From the NCBI RefSeq assembly GCF_017355365.1, contig NZ_JADIJR010000003.1, forward strand, positions 62,001-126,000: DNA of 64,000 bases, in the 5' to 3' direction. Under the pieces are notes generated by a model. That model saw only the letters and a list, made by a program, of their open reading frames with translations. It was not told the origin of the DNA and did no database searches. Both the position numbers and the translations under genes were made by a program. Below are positions 1 through 8,714 of this stretch, in pieces. Source of the stretch: Microbacterium sp. SD291. GTDB lineage: Bacteria > Actinomycetota > Actinomycetes > Actinomycetales > Microbacteriaceae. Every line of letters begins with the position of its first letter. Position 1 is the stretch's first letter.

Positions 1-913
1 GGCCCGTCGCCCCCAGCACGACCCACGAGAGCGCCCAGACGAGCGCCATGACCTGCATGACCCGCGTGCGACGCCGGCCGGTGATGAGCCTCAGCACGGT
101 GAACTGGAGCAGCACGATCACCGCGGTGTTCACGGCGAAGGCGATGCCGACGACCTGCGTCGACACGCCGGCGACCTGACGCGCGAAGGCCGGGAACCCG
201 GCCTCCATCTGGCCGTAGCCGATGAACACGGCGAGGAAGGTGAGCAGGGTCAGCCAGAGCACGGCCGGCCGGCGGACGATGGCCCGGTAGCCGCCCGGCT
301 CTTCGGCGGTGCCGTCGTCGGGGTCGGACTGCGTGCGCACGTGGCGCAGCGGACCGAGCAGCAGAGCGAGCGGGACGAGTGCGGTCGCGGCATCGATCAG
401 GAAGATCGCGGTGAACGTGGCGGGATCGTCGACGTTCACGAAGAATCCGCCGATCACTCCTCCTATGCCGATGCCGAGATTCACGAGTGCGAAGTTGACA
501 CCGAAGTACTGCTGTCGCACCTCGCCGTCGACGACGCTCGCGATCAGGGCATTGAAGCCGGGCCAGGAGACGCCGAAGTTGACGCCGATCAGCATGACCG
601 CGACAGCCGCGATCGCGGGGTGCGTCGCGAACGCGAGCAGGCTGCAGCCGGCGATCATCGCGAGGAGCCCCGCGATGAGTACCCGGCGCGCCCCGAAGCG
701 GTCGATCAGGGTTCCGCCCGGACCGGTGACGACGAGGCCCGTGATCGCGATCAGGCTCATCAGGGCGCCCGAGAGTCCGAGCTCGAACCCCCGCACCTCG
801 TGCAGATAGATGATGGTGAACGGCAGCGTCATTCCGCGCCCGAAGGTCTGGATCGCCACGGTCGACAGCAGCCAGCGCCCCTCCGTGGGCAGCGCATTCC
901 AGAACGCCTTCAT
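1..913 (-). CDS. MFS transporter, C-terminus cut by window edge
   Basis: Reading down from the ATG at 913, the protein begins MKAFWNALPTEGRWLLSTVA and continues with hydrophobic segments and a loop GPGGTLIDRFGARRV. This is the conserved MFS loop between transmembrane helices 2 and 3 (G-x-x-x-D-R-x-G-x-R/K). About 304 codons are present and the reading frame runs off the left edge, so one or more C-terminal helices are missing. It is an inner-membrane secondary transporter, and the substrate cannot be predicted. A GTG three codons upstream (922) is an alternative start. Inverted half-sites GGACATC (946-952) and GATGTCC (984-990) lie upstream and could be an operator. Confidence 0.85.
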   Translation of the reverse strand, partial: MKAFWNALPTEGRWLLSTVAIQTFGRGMTLPFTIIYLHEVRGFELGLSGALMSLIAITGLVVTGPGGTLIDRFGARRVLIAGLLAMIAGCSLLAFATHPAIAAVAVMLIGVNFGVSWPGFNALIASVVDGEVRQQYFGVNFALVNLGIGIGGVIGGFFVNVDDPATFTAIFLIDAATALVPLALLLGPLRHVRTQSDPDDGTAEEPGGYRAIVRRPAVLWLTLLTFLAVFIGYGQMEAGFPAFARQVAGVSTQVVGIAFAVNTAVIVLLQFTVLRLITGRRRTRVMQVMALVWALSWVVLGATG

Positions 914-1014
914 ACCGGTCACCCGAGCATTCTGCCCGATGCCTCGGACATCCGGGGGCTGGAGGCCCATTCGCCGATTGTCCGATGTCCGCGGAGTCTG
1001 GCATCATCACGATC

Positions 1015-1821
1015 ATGCCGATGTCGATCGATGAGTTCTGCGCGTCCCTGTTGAGCACGGAGCATCGGCACGCGCTCGGCATCCGGCTCACGGATGACGA
1101 GGCGCGTCGCGTGCACGACGACCCCGCTGCCTCCCGGAACTGGTACGCGTACTGGCTCGCGTCGGCTCCACCCGCGCCGATCGCCGCACCCGCCTTGGCA
1201 TCGCCCCCTCCCGCGTACCGACCGCACGACCCGCAGCAGGCCGCGTACCCGGGATACAGCCCGGAGCAGGCCGTGTACCCGGCCGCGTACTCAGGCATGC
1301 CCGCCGACGCGGTCGAGCCGGTGAAGCAGAAGAACGTCGGCCTCTGGATCGTGCTCTCGGTCCTCGGCGCTCTGATACTCATCGCGGTGCTCGTCGTGGT
1401 CGCGGCCTTCGCGACCGCACGGCACTGGACGAAGGTCGATGTGCCCGAGCAGCCGGAGACGTTCCACAGCGAGGAGTACGAGACCGGCCGGCACGACGTC
1501 ACGATGGATGACGTGAACCCGTGCCATGTGGATCAGGACTGGACGGACTGCACCGACCTCATGGTCGCCACGTACACGGCCGCGTGCGTCGGAGTCGAGT
1601 TGACCGAGGCCGCCGATGCGATCTGCACCGAGTACAGCGGCGCGATCGACGAGATGAAGGCGCAGGATGCCGACGGCTACTACGTCGCGTCGCTCGGCAC
1701 CTTCGGCAGCCTGCATCAGAGCGCCGAGACCGCGATGCGCGACGTCTCGAACGAGGACTACGAGCCGGCTGTGACGCACGAGGCGGTCTGCTACCTCGGA
1801 TTCATCGGGGAATGCGACTGA
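1015..1821 (+). CDS. Unknown single-pass membrane protein with Pro/Tyr-rich linker
   Basis: No family is recognised. The N-terminal ~45 residues are soluble. Then comes a Pro/Ala/Tyr-rich low-complexity stretch with the near-repeat QQAAYPGYSPEQAVYP, one transmembrane helix (WIVLSVLGALILIAVLVVVAAF), and a C-terminal domain of about 130 residues carrying several Cys (NPCHVDQDWTDCTDL, AACVG, AICTEY, EAVCYLGFIGEC) that probably form disulfides outside the cell. In-frame ATGs exist at 985, 1015 and 1021. I chose 1015 because a CATCAT hexamer ends 7 nt before it, matching the leaderless pattern common in this window, whereas 985 lies inside a possible operator half-site. Function unknown. Confidence 0.75.
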   Translation: MPMSIDEFCASLLSTEHRHALGIRLTDDEARRVHDDPAASRNWYAYWLASAPPAPIAAPALASPPPAYRPHDPQQAAYPGYSPEQAVYPAAYSGMPADAVEPVKQKNVGLWIVLSVLGALILIAVLVVVAAFATARHWTKVDVPEQPETFHSEEYETGRHDVTMDDVNPCHVDQDWTDCTDLMVATYTAACVGVELTEAADAICTEYSGAIDEMKAQDADGYYVASLGTFGSLHQSAETAMRDVSNEDYEPAVTHEAVCYLGFIGECD

Positions 1822-1825
1822 GGTC

Positions 1826-2185
1826 TCAGTCTCGTTCGCCCTTCTCGTCGATCGCCTCGAGAAGATCCTTGAACGCCTTCTCGATCTTGGCGTGGTGATA
1901 TTGACCGGCGCGGCTCTCCGCCGAGATCACCGCGCAGCGATGGATCCTGCGGAAGTCGCCGTACGGGAATCGGTAGCGTCCTTTGGTGCCCTCGGTCTCC
2001 GAGGTCTCCTCGCCGAGGTGCCACCGCGCGAACTCGTCCATCCCGTTCCTCTCGATGAACGCGTTCTCCTCGTCGGCCGTCGGCGCGTGCTCGCTCCAGT
2101 CGTCGCGCTCGTCGTGGACGATGTCCCCGCTGCGCACGAGCCCCCTTGCGTGGGACAGCGCGTTCTCGTTCAGCCGCACGGTCAT
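1826..2185 (-). CDS. Small conserved soluble protein of unknown function
   Basis: A 119-residue charged protein starting MTVRLNENALSHARGLV. A longer open frame extends to 2299, but the ATG at 2185 is preceded by GGAAGGGAG at good spacing and the upstream extension is low-complexity Arg-rich, so 2185 is taken as the start. There are no transmembrane segments. The protein is rich in Glu/Asp/Lys with a C-terminal basic/amphipathic helix (HHAKIEKAFKDLLEAIDEK). It converges with the membrane protein at 1015-1821, with only 4 nt between the stops. I do not recognise a named domain and infer no function. Confidence 0.75.
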   Translation of the reverse strand: MTVRLNENALSHARGLVRSGDIVHDERDDWSEHAPTADEENAFIERNGMDEFARWHLGEETSETEGTKGRYRFPYGDFRRIHRCAVISAESRAGQYHHAKIEKAFKDLLEAIDEKGERD

Positions 2186-2270
2186 GGCCTCGCTCCCTTC
2201 CGAGTCGCTGCGCCGGGTGCGCCGCTTTCGCGGCGAGAGTAGTCCGCCACGGCTCGCGCGCGCACCCCCG

Positions 2271-2299
2271 TTGACCTCACGAGAGAGACGGGTCATCAT
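2271..2299 (+). promoter_or_regulatory. Candidate promoter for the DUF1918 gene
   Basis: A TTGACC -35 hexamer at 2271-2276 is followed after 17 nt by CATCAT at 2294-2299 (4 of 6 matches to TATAAT). This would give a leader of about 85 nt ahead of the DUF1918 start at 2391. It is inferred from consensus only. An inverted pair GGACA...TGTCC further down the leader may be regulatory. Confidence 0.4.
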
Positions 2300-2390
2300 G
2301 ATCTCCGCGGTGAAAGCCCCTTGTCCTCGGCACGATGCCGCGGGACAGTTGTCTCGAGGGAATGTCCTGTCGAACCCGGAGGTGAGGACG

Positions 2391-2576
2391 ATGAAGGCGA
2401 AGGTCGGCGACCACCTGATCGTGGAGGGTCACACGGACTCTGAGCACAGACGCGAGGCGGAGGTTCTCGAGGTGCGCGGCGAAGACGGAGCCCCGCCGTA
2501 TCTCGTCCGCTGGAGCGACGGGCATGAGGGCCTGATGTACCCAGGGACGGACGCACGGGTCACCCATTCGGCGTAG
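2391..2576 (+). CDS. DUF1918 domain protein
   Basis: A 61-residue protein beginning MKAKVGDHLIVEGHTDSEHR and ending with YLVRWSDGHEGLMYPGTDA, the complete pattern of the short actinobacterial DUF1918 family (SH3-barrel-like, usually about 60 residues). The start is fixed by a strong Shine-Dalgarno GGAGGTGAGG ending just before ATG 2391. The biochemical role of the family is unknown. The conserved VRW-DG-E pattern resembles small beta-barrels, but binding is only inference. Transcription probably stops at the hairpin at 2620-2637. Confidence 0.9.
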   Translation: MKAKVGDHLIVEGHTDSEHRREAEVLEVRGEDGAPPYLVRWSDGHEGLMYPGTDARVTHSA

Positions 2577-2619
2577 TCGCGCTCATGACGGCGATCTCAC
2601 TGCGTCGGAAACGACGAAA

Positions 2620-2641
2620 CCCCCGCTCACGCGGGGGTTTT
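2620..2641. terminator. Rho-independent terminator
   Basis: A perfect 7-bp stem CCCCCGC / GCGGGGG (2620-2626 and 2631-2637) with a TCAC loop is followed by TTTT on the plus strand and preceded by AAA, which reads as U-run on the minus strand. It lies between the end of the DUF1918 gene and the 3' end of tRNA-Gln, so it can serve both converging transcripts. Confidence 0.85.
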
Positions 2642-2648
2642 CGTCTTG

Positions 2649-2720
2649 CTGGGGTACCTGGACTCGAACCAAGAACAACGGAACCAGAAACCGCCGTGTT
2701 GCCAATTACACCATACCCCA
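2649..2720 (-). tRNA. tRNA-Gln (anticodon CTG)
   Basis: Reading the minus strand, the acceptor TGGGGTA pairs with TACCCCA and the discriminator is G at 2649. The anticodon loop TTCTGGT gives anticodon CTG, reading CAG (Gln). The T arm carries GGTTCGAGTCC. The 3' CCA is not encoded (the sequence after the discriminator is CAAGA), so CCA must be added enzymatically. It lies directly downstream of gltX on the same strand. In actinobacteria lacking GlnRS this tRNA is charged with Glu by GluRS and then amidated by GatCAB. Confidence 0.93.
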
Positions 2721-2816
2721 AGGGCGAAACCTGCGCCTCGCACCGAGAGTCAAGCTTACCCGAGCAGCGGCCGGAACGCCAAAACGAGCGATCCGCGCCG
2801 CCACCCGGGCGCGTCG

Positions 2817-4322
2817 TCAGTCCGCGAGGAATTCGATGAGCGCGCGCAGACGGCGCAGGGACTCCTCCTTGCCGAGCAGCTCCATCGACTCGAACAGAGG
2901 CGGCGAGATCCGGCGGCCCGTGATCGCGACGCGCGGCGGTCCGTACGCGACCCGCGGCTTGAGCTCGAGGTCCTCGACGAGCGCCTTCGCGAGAGCATCC
3001 TGAACCTTGTCCGGCGTGAAATCCTCGACCGGCTCGAGCGCGGCGATGCATGCTTCGAGCACGTCCGCCGCGTTGGCCGGGAGGCCCTTGAGCGCGTCGG
3101 CCTCGTAGGTGATCTCGTCGGTGAAGAGGAAACCGACCATCCCTGGGACCTCGCCGAGCAGCTGCACGCGCTCCTGCACGAGCGGCGCCACGCGGAATGC
3201 CAGCACGAGCTGCTCGTGCGTCGGCTCGTCGAACAGCCCTGCGGCCGCGAGGTACGGGATCGTGCGCTCGGCGAAGTCCTTCACGTCGAGCATCCGGATG
3301 TGGTCGCCGTTGATCGACTCGGCCTTCTTCTGATCGAAGCGCGCCGGGTTCGGATTCACGTTCACGATGTCGAAGGCCGCGGTGAACTCGTCGAGCGAGA
3401 ACACGTCGCGGTCGTGCCCGATCGACCAGCCCAGAAGAGCCAGGTAGTTCAGGAGTCCCTCACGGATGAAGCCGCGGTCGCGGTGAAGGAACAGGTCGGC
3501 CTGCGGATCGCGCTTGGAGAGCTTCTTGTTGCCGGTCTCCCCCAGCACCAGCGGCATGTGCGCGAAGCGCGGCACGAAGGTCGTCACCCCCGCGTCGATG
3601 AGCGCCGCGTACAGCGACAGCTGGCGGGCCGTCGACGGCATGAGGTCCTCGCCGCGGAGCACATGGGTGATGCCCATGAGCGCGTCGTCCACCGGGTTCA
3701 CGAACGTGTACAGCGGGACGCCGTTGGGGCGCACGACCACGAAGTCCGGGAACGATCCTGCGGGGAACGTGACCTCGCCGCGGATCAGGTCGACGTAGGT
3801 GACGTCCTCGTCCGGCACCCGCAGGCGCAGCGCCGGCTGGCGGCCCTCGGTGCGGAACGCGGCCTTCTGCTCGTCGGTGAGGTCGCGGTCGAAGTTGTCG
3901 TAGCCGAGCTGCTTGGCGCGGTCGTTCGCCTCGTTGCGGGCGTCGATCTCCTCCGCCGTCGAGTAGCTCTCGTAGAGCGCCCCTGTGGCGACCAGCTTCT
4001 CGATCACGCCGCGGTAGATGTCGTGACGCTCGGATTGACGGTACGGCGCGTGCGGGCCGCCGACCTCGACACCCTCGTCCCAGTCGATCTTGAGCCAGGT
4101 GAGCGCGTCGACGAGCTGACGGAAGCTCTCCTCGCTGTCACGCGCGGCGTCGGTGTCCTCGATGCGGAACACCATCCTGCCGCCGGTGTGACGGGCGTAC
4201 GCCCAGTTGTAGAGCGCGGTGCGAACCATGCCGACATGCGGCAGGCCGGTCGGCGAGGGGCAGAAGCGGACGCGGACGTCGGCACCACTTGCGGTTGTGG
4301 TGAGGGGATGAGGAGTAGCCAT
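2817..4322 (-). CDS. gltX: Glutamyl-tRNA synthetase
   Basis: A 501-residue class I synthetase that charges tRNA-Glu, and in this lineage probably tRNA-Gln too (non-discriminating GluRS). The HIGH-type signature is [10 protein letters not shown] (residues 22-31), the ATP-binding loop is KKLSKRD (KLSKR at 267-271), and FRIEDTD and [10 protein letters not shown] are typical GluRS segments. Length fits the bacterial family. The Cys zinc cluster of some GluRS enzymes is not visible in the [12 protein letters not shown] region. The ATG at 4322 is supported by a GAGGGG just upstream and a TAGGAT box before that. tRNA-Gln lies about 100 nt downstream in the same orientation. Confidence 0.97.
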   Translation of the reverse strand: MATPHPLTTTASGADVRVRFCPSPTGLPHVGMVRTALYNWAYARHTGGRMVFRIEDTDAARDSEESFRQLVDALTWLKIDWDEGVEVGGPHAPYRQSERHDIYRGVIEKLVATGALYESYSTAEEIDARNEANDRAKQLGYDNFDRDLTDEQKAAFRTEGRQPALRLRVPDEDVTYVDLIRGEVTFPAGSFPDFVVVRPNGVPLYTFVNPVDDALMGITHVLRGEDLMPSTARQLSLYAALIDAGVTTFVPRFAHMPLVLGETGNKKLSKRDPQADLFLHRDRGFIREGLLNYLALLGWSIGHDRDVFSLDEFTAAFDIVNVNPNPARFDQKKAESINGDHIRMLDVKDFAERTIPYLAAAGLFDEPTHEQLVLAFRVAPLVQERVQLLGEVPGMVGFLFTDEITYEADALKGLPANAADVLEACIAALEPVEDFTPDKVQDALAKALVEDLELKPRVAYGPPRVAITGRRISPPLFESMELLGKEESLRRLRALIEFLAD

Positions 4323-4376
4323 AGCCCCTCAATCCTACGGCTCGGCCCCGGCTCGCCGCGCGGGTGCGCCCTCGCT

Positions 4377-5642
4377 TCAGTCCCTCATCGCGGACGCGCC
4401 TCGTGCGAGCGGCGACAGCACCACGATCGCGACCACCAGGACGGATGCCGCGACGCCGAGCCCCGCGTACTGGAAGTTCGACAGGATCACTCCGGCGAGC
4501 ACGGCACCCGCCGCGGCCGACAGGCTCATCAGGGAGTCGCTGCGACCCTGGCGGCGCGTGCGCAGCTCGGGCGCCGACGCCTCGGTGAGAAGCGCGGCAC
4601 CGGCGACGGTCGCGGCGCTCCACCCGAGACCGAGGAGGATCAGCGCGACCATCACTCCCCACGCCTCGCTGTTCGCGAACACCGCGAACGCGAGTGCCCC
4701 GCCGAGGAGGATCTGACCGAGCAGCACGACCCGCAGGCGCCCCCAGCGGTCGGCGAGGATGCCGAACAGGGGCGAGAGCGCGTACATGCCGCCGACGTGC
4801 AGCGCGATGGTCACTCCGACGAGGGCCGAGACGTCGGCTGGCGTCGGGTCCATGCCGTCCACCCCGTGCGCCATGTGCGCCAGATGCACGGGCGTCATCG
4901 CCATGACGGACGCCATCACCACGTGCGAGCCCGCGACGGCGAAGATCGCGTAGCGCGCGACGACGGGACGATCCACGACCACGAGTCCGGTGGCCTCTGC
5001 GGCCGCCTTGGCGATCCGCTGCGCTGCGAGAAGCGGATCGGGGCGCAGCGCCACGATGTACAGCACCAGGGCGATGCACTGCGCCACGAAGGAGAACACG
5101 TAGGACCCGGTCTGCGGCGGCATCCCGATCGCGGCTCCGACGATCTCGCCGGGGCCGAGCAGCAGCGGCCCGGCGACCCCGCCGATGGTCGTCGCCCAGA
5201 CGACGATCGACAGATCGCGTCCTCGATGCGCGGGGGCCGCGAGGTCGGTCGCCGCGAAGCGCGACTGCAGGTTTCCCGCGTTGCCTGCGCCGATCATCAG
5301 GATGCCGGCCAGCAGCAGCGGGAACACGCGGACGGATGCCGCGAGGATGACGACCGCGATGCCGACGAGGGCGAACAGGTTGCCGAGGGTCAGAGCGCGG
5401 CGGCGGCCCACGCGCGCGGCGAGCCGTGCCAGCGGGATCGCGCACAGCGCCGCCCCGAGCGTGACCGACGCGGTCGCGAGGCCGGAGAGGGCGTCGCTGC
5501 CGGAGATGTCCGCCGCGAGCAGCGCGCCGAGCGACACCGTCGCCCCGAAGGCGATGCCGCCGAGCACCTGCCCGACCGACAGGATGAGCACGGTCCGCCG
5601 CTGGACGGACGCCTGCTGCGTCGGGGTGAGGACGACGGTCAC
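4377..5642 (-). CDS. MFS transporter (unknown substrate)
   Basis: A 421-residue polytopic membrane protein with about 12 predicted helices and the MFS loop ARLAARVGRRRAL after helix 2, plus the mirrored ILADRWGRLRV in the second half. The start overlaps the stop of the upstream FAH-family gene by 4 nt (ATGA), so the two are translationally coupled. That makes export or import of a compound handled by the hydrolase plausible but unproven. Substrate cannot be assigned from sequence. Confidence 0.9.
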   Translation of the reverse strand: MTVVLTPTQQASVQRRTVLILSVGQVLGGIAFGATVSLGALLAADISGSDALSGLATASVTLGAALCAIPLARLAARVGRRRALTLGNLFALVGIAVVILAASVRVFPLLLAGILMIGAGNAGNLQSRFAATDLAAPAHRGRDLSIVVWATTIGGVAGPLLLGPGEIVGAAIGMPPQTGSYVFSFVAQCIALVLYIVALRPDPLLAAQRIAKAAAEATGLVVVDRPVVARYAIFAVAGSHVVMASVMAMTPVHLAHMAHGVDGMDPTPADVSALVGVTIALHVGGMYALSPLFGILADRWGRLRVVLLGQILLGGALAFAVFANSEAWGVMVALILLGLGWSAATVAGAALLTEASAPELRTRRQGRSDSLMSLSAAAGAVLAGVILSNFQYAGLGVAASVLVVAIVVLSPLARGASAMRD

Positions 5643-6415
5643 GGCACGGGCTGAGCGTCGCGCACGGTGTTGCGCAGGATGCCGAGGCCGGTGATCTCGA
5701 CCTCGACCGTGTCACCGGCTTCGAAGGTGCCGACGCCGGCCGGGGTGCCGGTGAGGATGACGTCGCCGGGGAGCAGCGTGAACACTGCTGAGGCGTACTC
5801 GATGATCGACTCCACGGAGTGGATCATGTCGGTCAGCGGGGCGTGCTGGCGGACCTCGCCGTTCACACGCGTCTCGATGGTCGCGGATGCCGGGTCGAAG
5901 TCGGTCTCGATGACCGGGCCGAGAGGGCAGAACGTGTCGAAGCCCTTGGCCCTGGACCACTGACCGTCCTTGCGCTGCAGGTCGCGGGCCGTGACGTCGT
6001 TGCCGATCGTGTAGCCGAGGACATGGCCGAGAGCATCCGCCGCCTTGATGTTCTTCGCGATCCTGCCGATCACGACGGCGAGCTCTCCCTCGTACTCGGT
6101 TCGCTCGGACAGCGCCGGCCGGACGATCGCGTCTCCGGGGCCGATCACCGCGGTGTTGGGCTTCAGAAACAGCAGCGGCTCCTCGGGCGCCACTCCCCCC
6201 ATCTCGGCCGCATGGTCGTGATAGTTCTTGCCGACGCACACCACCTTCGAGCGCGGGATCACCGGCGCGAGCAGCGCGGCATCGGCGAGCGGCACGCGCG
6301 CGCCCGTCGTCTCGTATCCGGAGAACAGCGGGTCACCGGCGAGCACGACCAGGTCGGACTCGTCGACGATCCCGTACATGATGGCGTCGTCGTGGCTGAA
6401 TCGGGCGATCTTCAC
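5639..6415 (-). CDS. Fumarylacetoacetate hydrolase-family protein
   Basis: A 258-residue FAH-superfamily enzyme. The hallmark VGKNYHDHAAEMGG, the metal-binding acidic residues in EYEGELAVVIG and GNDVTARDLQ, and the C-terminal LLPGDVILTGTPAGVG are all present. Relatives hydrolyse or decarboxylate beta-diketo acids (acylpyruvase, oxaloacetate decarboxylase, HpaG-type isomerase), and the exact substrate is not predictable. The start is GTG at 6415: TAGGCT lies 6 nt upstream with no Shine-Dalgarno, so a leaderless mRNA is likely. It overlaps the downstream MFS gene by 4 nt and forms a two-gene operon with it. Confidence 0.92.
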   Translation of the reverse strand: MKIARFSHDDAIMYGIVDESDLVVLAGDPLFSGYETTGARVPLADAALLAPVIPRSKVVCVGKNYHDHAAEMGGVAPEEPLLFLKPNTAVIGPGDAIVRPALSERTEYEGELAVVIGRIAKNIKAADALGHVLGYTIGNDVTARDLQRKDGQWSRAKGFDTFCPLGPVIETDFDPASATIETRVNGEVRQHAPLTDMIHSVESIIEYASAVFTLLPGDVILTGTPAGVGTFEAGDTVEVEITGLGILRNTVRDAQPVP

Positions 6416-6432
6416 CCGTCCAGCCTAGATCC

Positions 6433-7533
6433 TCAGGCGTCGAGGCGGAGGAGCCAGCCGTGACGGTCTTCGCGACGGCCGTACTGGATGTCCGTCAGCT
6501 CTTCGCGAAGAGAAAGCGCGAGCTCACCGAGCGGCTGCGGCTCGTCGAATCCGTCGCCGACCAGCGCGCCGATCGGCGTCACGACGGCGGCGGTGCCGCA
6601 CGCGAACACCTCGACGATGTCACCGGAGGCCACACCCTCGCGCCACTCGTCGATGGAGATGGGGCGCTTCTCGACCGTGTACCCGCGGTCCTCGGCCAGC
6701 TGCAGCAGCGAGTCGCGGGTGATCCCCTCGAGGATGCTGTCCGACTCCGGTGTCACGACGCGGCCGTCCTTGAAGACGAACACGACGTTCATCCCGCCGA
6801 GCTCCTCGACGTTGCGGTGCTCGTTGAGGAACACGACCTGGTCGCAGCCCTTCGCGCTGGCCTCGCTCTGTGCGAGCAGGCTGGACGCGTAGTTGCCGCC
6901 GGTCTTCGCCTTGCCCGTTCCGCCCTTGCCCGCGCGCGCGTACTCCTCGGACAGCCAGATCCGCACGGGCTTCACGCCACCGGTGAAGTACGCCCCGGCA
7001 GGGCTCGCGATCACGTAGTACGCGACCTTCTGCGCCGCGCGGACACCCAGGAAAGCCTCCTTGGCGAACATGAAGGGCCGCAGGTACAGGCTCTGGTCTG
7101 CTCCGGAAGGCACCCAGCGTCCGTCGACGGCGATGATCTCGCGCAGCGACTGGATGAAGTACTCCGCCGGCAGCTCCGGCAGCGCGAGCCGGCGGGCGCT
7201 GGCCTGCAGACGGGCCGCATTGCGGTCGGGGCGGAACGTGTGGATCGAGCCGTCGGCGTGACGGTACGCCTTGATGCCCTCGAAGATCTCCTGCGCGTAG
7301 TGCAGGACGGAGGCTGCGGGATCGAGGGCGATCGGTCCGTACGGCTGCACGCGGGGACGGTGCCAGCCGCCCTTCGCCGACCAGCAGATGTCGACCATGT
7401 GGTCGGTGAACACGACGCCGAACCCGGGATTCTCCAGCACCTCGGCGACGCGTGCCGGAGTGGCCGCTGCCAGGTTCTTCGTCACGGCGAACTCCAGCGG
7501 AGCCACGGTCGCCTGCGCATCGATGGTCGTCAT
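6433..7533 (-). CDS. ilvE: Branched-chain amino-acid aminotransferase
   Basis: Last step of Leu/Ile/Val synthesis, transferring amino groups from glutamate to the 2-keto acids. A fold-type IV PLP enzyme with the Schiff-base Lys in [14 protein letters not shown] (K210 from the chosen start). [24 protein letters not shown] and [12 protein letters not shown] are typical of the BCAT family, and 366 residues is the normal actinobacterial length. Start choice: a TAGGCT -10 box ends 6 nt before the first in-frame ATG region at 7575, so that ATG would fall outside the transcript. ATG 7533 (MTTID) is preferred, with ATG 7545 (MDDEM) as alternative. leuB lies immediately upstream. Confidence 0.95.
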   Translation of the reverse strand: MTTIDAQATVAPLEFAVTKNLAAATPARVAEVLENPGFGVVFTDHMVDICWSAKGGWHRPRVQPYGPIALDPAASVLHYAQEIFEGIKAYRHADGSIHTFRPDRNAARLQASARRLALPELPAEYFIQSLREIIAVDGRWVPSGADQSLYLRPFMFAKEAFLGVRAAQKVAYYVIASPAGAYFTGGVKPVRIWLSEEYARAGKGGTGKAKTGGNYASSLLAQSEASAKGCDQVVFLNEHRNVEELGGMNVVFVFKDGRVVTPESDSILEGITRDSLLQLAEDRGYTVEKRPISIDEWREGVASGDIVEVFACGTAAVVTPIGALVGDGFDEPQPLGELALSLREELTDIQYGRREDRHGWLLRLDA

Positions 7534-7594
7534 CTCGTCATCCATTCCTCGTGGGTGGGCGCGTCTTCGCGCCATTTCAGCCTACGCCTGCCGG

Positions 7595-8638
7595 TCAGAG
7601 GCGTGCAGTGATCGCGGAGCCGATCTCCGCCGTGGTGCGCGCGCCCGTGCGGGCCGCGATGTCGGCCTCCACGGCCGCGCTGACGCGAGCCGACTCCGCG
7701 GTCAGACCGAGGTGGTCGAGCAGCAGCGCGATCGACAGGATCGCCGCGGTCGGGTCGGCCTTCTGCTGGCCGGCGATGTCGGGCGCGGAGCCGTGCACCG
7801 GCTCGAACATCGACGGGAAGGCGCCGTCGGGGTTGATGTTCCCGGATGCTGCGAGCCCGATCCCGCCGGTGACGGCACCGGCGAGGTCGGTGAGGATGTC
7901 GCCGAACAGGTTGTCCGTGACGATCACGTCGAAGCGCGACGGGTCGGTGACCAGGAAGATCGTGGCCGCATCCACGTGCAGGTAGTCGACGGCGACCCCG
8001 GGGTGCTCTGCAGCGACCTCGTTCACGATGCGCTGCCAGATGCCGCCCGCGTGCACGAGCACGTTGGTCTTGTGCACGAGCGTGAGCTCCCTGCGGCGGC
8101 GCTCGGCGAGCTCGAACGCGTACCGCACGACGCGCTCCACACCGAAGGCCGTGTTCACGCTCGTCTCGTTCGCGATCTCGTGCGGGGTGCCCTTGCGGAT
8201 CGCGCCGCCGTTGCCCACGTACGGACCCTCCGTGCCTTCGCGCACGACTACGAAGTCGATGTCGCCGGGGTTCGACAGCGGGCCGGGCGCTCCTTCGAAC
8301 AGCTTCGAGGGGCGCAGGTTCACGTAGTGGTCGAGGGTGAAGCGGAGCCGGAGCAGCAGACCGCGCTCGATGTTCGCGTCCTTGAGTCTCGGGTCCCCCG
8401 GCTGGCCGCCGACTGCACCGAGCAGGATCGCGTCGTGCGCGGAGATGGCCGCGAGGTCGTCGTCCGTGAGCGTATCGCCGGTCTCGAGGAAGCGCGCGGC
8501 GCCGAGCGAGAAGCGGGTCTTGTCGAAGCTCACCCCGCTGCCGGCGGTCACTGCGTCGAGCACCTTCTCCGCCTCGGCGATGACCTCGGGACCGATGCCG
8601 TCACCGGGGATGACGGCCAGCTTCACGACACGCGACAT
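7595..8638 (-). CDS. leuB: 3-isopropylmalate dehydrogenase
   Basis: Third step of leucine synthesis (3-isopropylmalate to 2-oxoisocaproate, NAD-dependent). The 347-residue protein begins [20 protein letters not shown]. It contains the IDH/IMDH signature region [20 protein letters not shown] with metal-binding Asp residues and the [13 protein letters not shown] loop. The start at 8638 is set by an AAGGAG Shine-Dalgarno 7 nt upstream; an in-frame extension to 8701 lacks one. It is followed at 60 nt by ilvE on the same strand, a common actinobacterial pairing. Confidence 0.96.
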   Translation of the reverse strand: MSRVVKLAVIPGDGIGPEVIAEAEKVLDAVTAGSGVSFDKTRFSLGAARFLETGDTLTDDDLAAISAHDAILLGAVGGQPGDPRLKDANIERGLLLRLRFTLDHYVNLRPSKLFEGAPGPLSNPGDIDFVVVREGTEGPYVGNGGAIRKGTPHEIANETSVNTAFGVERVVRYAFELAERRRRELTLVHKTNVLVHAGGIWQRIVNEVAAEHPGVAVDYLHVDAATIFLVTDPSRFDVIVTDNLFGDILTDLAGAVTGGIGLAASGNINPDGAFPSMFEPVHGSAPDIAGQQKADPTAAILSIALLLDHLGLTAESARVSAAVEADIAARTGARTTAEIGSAITARL

Positions 8639-8714
8639 GACACTCCTTGCACCGGGATGATGCCGGCCACGCCTCGGGTCGATCCGGAGCGGGCCGGTCA
8701 TCCCAGCGTACTGG

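Noticed and set aside
2817-4322. Glutaminyl-tRNA synthetase
   Set aside because: Motifs and length fit GluRS; GlnRS is generally absent from actinobacteria, and tRNA-Gln nearby fits the indirect pathway.
2646-5654. Very long open frames antisense to real genes (also 14615-17671, 51316-53982 and 17647-19635)
   Set aside because: They lie opposite well-identified genes, are Arg/Ala/Gly/His-rich without domains, and are expected in high-GC DNA where stop codons are rare.
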